This document shows positions 5,436 to 7,455 of a stretch of 7,455 bases of DNA, piece by piece. Within the stretch, counting starts at the first letter, position 1; every line of letters starts with the position of its first letter. Source of the DNA: DMER64 sp041654355. GTDB lineage: Bacteria; Bacteroidota; Bacteroidia; Bacteroidales; UBA932. The stretch is from NCBI GenBank assembly GCA_041654355.1, contig JBAZDQ010000066.1:1-7455 (forward strand), in the 5' to 3' direction. The notes under the pieces were generated by a model. The model saw only the letters and a program-made list of their open reading frames with translations, did not search any database and was not told the origin of the DNA. The position numbers were made by a program, and so were the translations under genes.

Positions 5436-5639
5436 ATGTTTGACACGGCTAACATTTACTTATCACGGATAGACGAACGCAACACAGACCCGCCTTGCCC
5501 GCATTGTGGGTCTTTTAATACCGCGCAGAAGGTAGTACCAAGCGAGCGCAATACCGGCTTGCGAACGTACGAATGCCTAAAGTGCGGACGAGACTTCAGC
5601 ATTGACGTTATGGCTGAAGACAGCACAATCCCGTTTTGA
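5436..5639 (+). CDS. four-Cys zinc ribbon protein
   Basis: A 67-aa protein starting MFDTANIYLSRIDERN, one base after the preceding stop. An upstream in-frame ATG at 5406 would overlap the ribbon-helix-helix gene and is not preferred. C21-P-H-C24-G and C47-L-K-C50-G-R form a classic zinc ribbon over residues 19-55, similar to the N-terminal ribbon of IS1-type InsA and other transposase-associated ribbons, but no transposase follows. The tail is acidic (MAEDSTIPF). It may bind DNA or a protein partner during early infection. Confidence 0.7.
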   Translation: MFDTANIYLSRIDERNTDPPCPHCGSFNTAQKVVPSERNTGLRTYECLKCGRDFSIDVMAEDSTIPF

Positions 5640-5649
5640 AAGGAGCGAG

Positions 5650-5766
5650 ATGAATGACGTACTGTTTGACTTCATTGTAGGGTTCGCAGTATTAGCGACA
5701 CCGCTGGCAATAGGAACAATGATCGTTGAGTTGATCGAATCGAGAAAGAGACGGAGGGCAAAGTGA
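5650..5766 (+). CDS. small single-pass membrane peptide (38 aa)
   Basis: Begins MNDVLFDFIVGFAVLATPLA; residues 4-28 form one hydrophobic helix, followed by a strongly basic tail (ESRKRRRAK) that should remain in the cytoplasm. AGGAG at 5641-5645 lies 4 bases before the ATG, and the stop overlaps the next GTG start as GTGA, so expression is well supported. Early phage membrane peptides of this kind can act in superinfection exclusion or host takeover; no function can be assigned here. Holin activity is unlikely given the early-gene position. Confidence 0.6.
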   Translation: MNDVLFDFIVGFAVLATPLAIGTMIVELIESRKRRRAK

Positions 5767-6026
5767 CAGTTCTTATTGAGATGACTCCACGGGATCAAGA
5801 CTTATTCTACTGGCCGAAGCCGAGCACTCACGGAATGCCAACCGAGTATTGGAAACTGGCAAGCGAAATCGACACCTTGCAAGCGCGCTACATCAGGCTA
5901 TGCGATGTCGAACCAATTCCGGTTATTGAGCTTGAAGAAATAGACGACCAGATCAAACAGTTAGAAAAAATCAAAGCGAAGGTTTATGAACAGGTTATGA
6001 AAGGAGCATATTGTGAACAAATCTGA
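5763..6026 (+). CDS. hypothetical coiled-coil protein, GTG start
   Basis: An 87-aa protein. The GTG start is supported by the GTGA overlap and by GGAGG at 5753-5757, 5 bases upstream; an ATG at 5781 is the alternative. The N-terminal part has aromatic and Pro-rich residues (DLFYWPKPSTHGMPTEYW), while residues about 57-82 form a charged helix likely to coil (ELEEIDDQIKQLEKIKAKVYEQV). It overlaps the ERF gene by 14 bases. The family is not recognised; small proteins of this kind often sit just upstream of phage recombinases. Confidence 0.65.
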   Translation: MTVLIEMTPRDQDLFYWPKPSTHGMPTEYWKLASEIDTLQARYIRLCDVEPIPVIELEEIDDQIKQLEKIKAKVYEQVMKGAYCEQI

Positions 6027-6669
6027 ATCTATCCAACTATTAGCAACCGCCTTATCGAAGGCGCAAGCGGAAATGCCTGCTATCAAGTTTGACAGCAAGA
6101 ATCCGTTTCTCAAGAACGACTACGCTTCACTTGGAGCAATCATAGCGGGGGCGCGACCCGTACTCGCGAAGCACGGCTTGTCGGTCAGTCAACTAACTTT
6201 TGGCGAAGATGGTACGGCTGGCGTTGAAACCGTGCTAATGCATGCTTCCGGCGAATGGATCAGCCAGTCTATCTCAATGCCTATCGGCGAAGAGAAGGGC
6301 AAGTCCAGCGCGCAGGTTGCAGGTTCTATTGTAACTTACTTGCGCCGGTACAGCCTGGCTTCAATACTGGGTATCTATTCAGACGAAGACGGTGACGGCA
6401 ATAAGCCAGAGCCAACGCGCAAGCCTGCCAGAACAAAGCCAGAAGTGCAAGCTAACGATGACATCATGACTATTGAACGCGCGGTCGCTATTGAAAACAG
6501 CGAGGGTGTGAAATATGGCGATATTGCCAGCGACACCTTGCAGATGATGGTTCTGGGTATCAACAAGGGCTTGAAGAACGACCTGGATGACGAAAAACGA
6601 GCTGAATATCTCGAAAAGAAACAGGCTATCGGCGTGATATTGAAGGCACGCGCAGACAAGTCAATTTGA
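6013..6669 (+). CDS. erf: ERF-family single-strand DNA annealing protein
   Basis: A 218-aa protein with clear ERF signatures: KNPFLKNDYASLGAIIAGARPVL near residues 30-52, LMHASGEW near 76-83, and GSIVTYLRRYSLASILGIYSDEDGDG near 103-128. ERF proteins anneal complementary single strands and help phages recombine and circularise their DNA, alongside RecT and Rad52-like types. The C-terminal third is less conserved, charged and probably partly disordered near 130-145. The start is GTG, fixed by AAGGAG at 6001-6006 six bases ahead; it overlaps the upstream gene by 14 bases. No partner exonuclease is visible here. Confidence 0.9.
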   Translation: MNKSESIQLLATALSKAQAEMPAIKFDSKNPFLKNDYASLGAIIAGARPVLAKHGLSVSQLTFGEDGTAGVETVLMHASGEWISQSISMPIGEEKGKSSAQVAGSIVTYLRRYSLASILGIYSDEDGDGNKPEPTRKPARTKPEVQANDDIMTIERAVAIENSEGVKYGDIASDTLQMMVLGINKGLKNDLDDEKRAEYLEKKQAIGVILKARADKSI

Positions 6670-6723
6670 GCGGGTTTCCCTCTCCTTTTCCCGCGAGCCC
6701 GCCAGTCGGCTTTATAGGCTGGC
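6670..6723 (+). other. structured spacer with alternative hairpins
   Basis: Between the ERF gene and the next ORF, GCGGG (6670-6674) can pair with CCCGC at either 6690-6694 or 6698-6702. The second choice clashes with a downstream stem of GCCAG (6701-6705) and CTGGC (6719-6723). A pyrimidine tract fills the first loop. It may tune translation of the 78-aa protein; no T run marks a terminator. Confidence 0.35.
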
Positions 6724-6735
6724 AGAAAGACTGAG

Positions 6736-6972
6736 ATGACCGAATTAGTTTACACAGATGAGCAACTGGACGCGATGAGCCAGGAAGAACTGAAAACGGA
6801 GTACGAGCGCGTGATAGACATTTTGAATAGCTATTGGGATTCCAGATTCTTTTACCAAAACTCACGAGAAGAAGCAGAGTACCGCTACAAAATAGACCGC
6901 CATTATCGTCGGTATGGAAACCTGATAGGACGAGTGGAAGGCGGAGCAATTGAGAAAGTAGAGAAGAGATGA
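6736..6972 (+). CDS. hypothetical protein (78 aa)
   Basis: An acidic to neutral, largely helical protein. Residues 6-32 (YTDEQLDAMSQEELKTEYER...) resemble a charged amphipathic helix pair, followed by an aromatic- and Arg-rich centre (YWDSRFFYQNSREEAEYRYKIDRHYRRYG). It has no Cys, signal peptide or membrane span. It begins after a 66-base structured spacer and overlaps the next gene as ATGA, so the two are probably translated together. No family is recognised. Confidence 0.6.
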   Translation: MTELVYTDEQLDAMSQEELKTEYERVIDILNSYWDSRFFYQNSREEAEYRYKIDRHYRRYGNLIGRVEGGAIEKVEKR

Positions 6973-7455
6973 GCGATATTGCCAATATTATCACACTTGA
7001 TGAGAGAAGCCGTTTATACCAGTTAGAAGAAACTATCAGGCAAGGGTTGAATACCTTCGTGGATGTCGGAAACGCCCTGCTTGAGATACGGGACAAACGG
7101 CTTTACAGGCAAGAGCACAGCACGTTTGAAGAGTATTGCCGAGAGCAGTGGAGTTTTACAAAACAGCGTGCTTATCAATTAATGGATGCCGCAACGGTTG
7201 TTGATACCATACAAAAGTCAACTATAGTTGACTTTTTCCCAAAAACAGAAACACAAGCGCGACCTCTTGCATCGCTTGAGCCAGAAGAACAGGTTGAAGC
7301 ATGGAAGCGCGTTATTACATCAACGCCGGAGGGCAAGGTTACGGCGGCTATTGTGCTAAAGGCTGTAAAGGAAGTTGAGCGTGAGAAGCGCGCCGACCGA
7401 AGGCAAGACAGAATTGAAAGTACACCTGTGATCCCTAACGGCAAGTATAATTTGA
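6969..7455 (+). CDS. phage DNA-binding protein, probable N-terminus of MT-A70-type methyltransferase (3' partial)
   Basis: Open through the window end, with 162 codons visible. The ATG overlaps the preceding stop as ATGA. Residues about 15-75 (LYQLEETIRQGLNTFVDVGNAL, then LYRQEHSTFEEYCREQW and KQRAYQLMDAA) resemble the helical, HTH-like N-terminus found on phage and plasmid ParB-like and adenine-methyltransferase proteins. TETQARPLASLEPEEQVEAW and KVTAAIVLKAV continue that pattern to about 140. The last residues, IPNGKYNL, are what normally precede the DPPW catalytic motif of MT-A70-type N6-adenine methyltransferases, but that motif is beyond the window, so the enzyme call is an inference. 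A ParB-like regulator without the methyltransferase part is the alternative. The gene holds a 24-bp perfect palindrome. Confidence 0.65.
   Translation, partial: MSDIANIITLDERSRLYQLEETIRQGLNTFVDVGNALLEIRDKRLYRQEHSTFEEYCREQWSFTKQRAYQLMDAATVVDTIQKSTIVDFFPKTETQARPLASLEPEEQVEAWKRVITSTPEGKVTAAIVLKAVKEVEREKRADRRQDRIESTPVIPNGKYNL
7213..7236. repeat. 24-bp perfect palindrome inside a coding region
   Basis: AAAAGTCAACTA is followed directly by its exact reverse complement TAGTTGACTTTT, and a further T follows. It encodes residues 82-89 (QKSTIVDF). As RNA it would form a stem with a U run, like a terminator; as DNA it is a symmetric site for a dimeric protein. Confidence 0.8.

Noticed and set aside
5168..5455. 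95-aa minus-strand ORF
   Set aside because: It runs antisense over the strong promoter and the ribbon-helix-helix gene, has no ribosome binding site, and shows no domain.
5436..5639. IS1-like insertion element suggested by the zinc ribbon
   Set aside because: No transposase frame, terminal inverted repeats or target duplication are seen; the ribbon stands alone in an operon.
5294..5639. Toxin-antitoxin pair from the ribbon-helix-helix and zinc-ribbon genes
   Set aside because: The second protein has no toxin fold features; a regulator followed by an unrelated early gene is simpler.
6626..7096. 156-aa minus-strand ORF
   Set aside because: It covers the ends and starts of three coupled + strand genes; Ser/Leu-rich composition is typical of antisense frames.

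Overview
The window looks like part of a tailed-phage genome (or prophage), siphovirus-like, with moderate G+C. All supported genes are on the + strand and tightly packed. Many starts overlap the previous stop as ATGA, GTGA or TAATG. The host cannot be fixed from sequence alone. A Gp37-like tail protein and a muramidase-SH3-peptidase lysin point to a host with accessible peptidoglycan (Gram-positive or Chloroflexota-like), but this is inference.

Left block, 1-4805 (late genes): the C-terminal part of a Gp37-like tail/baseplate protein, a short coiled-coil tail-fibre-like protein, a small Cys-rich protein, a 16-codon ORF that looks like a leftover GH25 start, a large GH25 / SH3 / C39-like lysin, a 49-aa small protein, a BppU-like baseplate protein, a metallophosphoesterase, a small winged-helix-like protein, an FmdB-type zinc ribbon and a possible 36-aa ORF. 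These genes would act in tail-tip assembly, host attachment and cell-wall digestion.

Middle block, about 4806-5293 (mostly non-coding): an AT-rich inverted repeat, a -10 element, and an 84-nt tRNA/tmRNA-like RNA. The RNA has a perfect 7-bp acceptor stem with G3-U70, a perfect T arm and no canonical anticodon arm. It is followed by two hairpins, the second a good intrinsic terminator, and then by tandem and inverted 12-mers of the kind seen at phage attachment sites. This is the most unusual part of the window. It could be a miniature tmRNA-like RNA, an attP site derived from a host ssrA gene, or both.

Right block, 5238-7455 (early genes): a near-consensus sigma70-type promoter with a perfect 12-bp palindrome in its spacer drives a ribbon-helix-helix gene. 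Next come a four-Cys zinc ribbon, a one-helix membrane peptide, a coiled-coil protein, an ERF-family single-strand annealing protein, an unknown 78-aa protein, and the start of a protein that probably continues into an MT-A70-type adenine methyltransferase. The set fits phage DNA recombination and modification. No integrase, terminase, polymerase or CRISPR array is seen.
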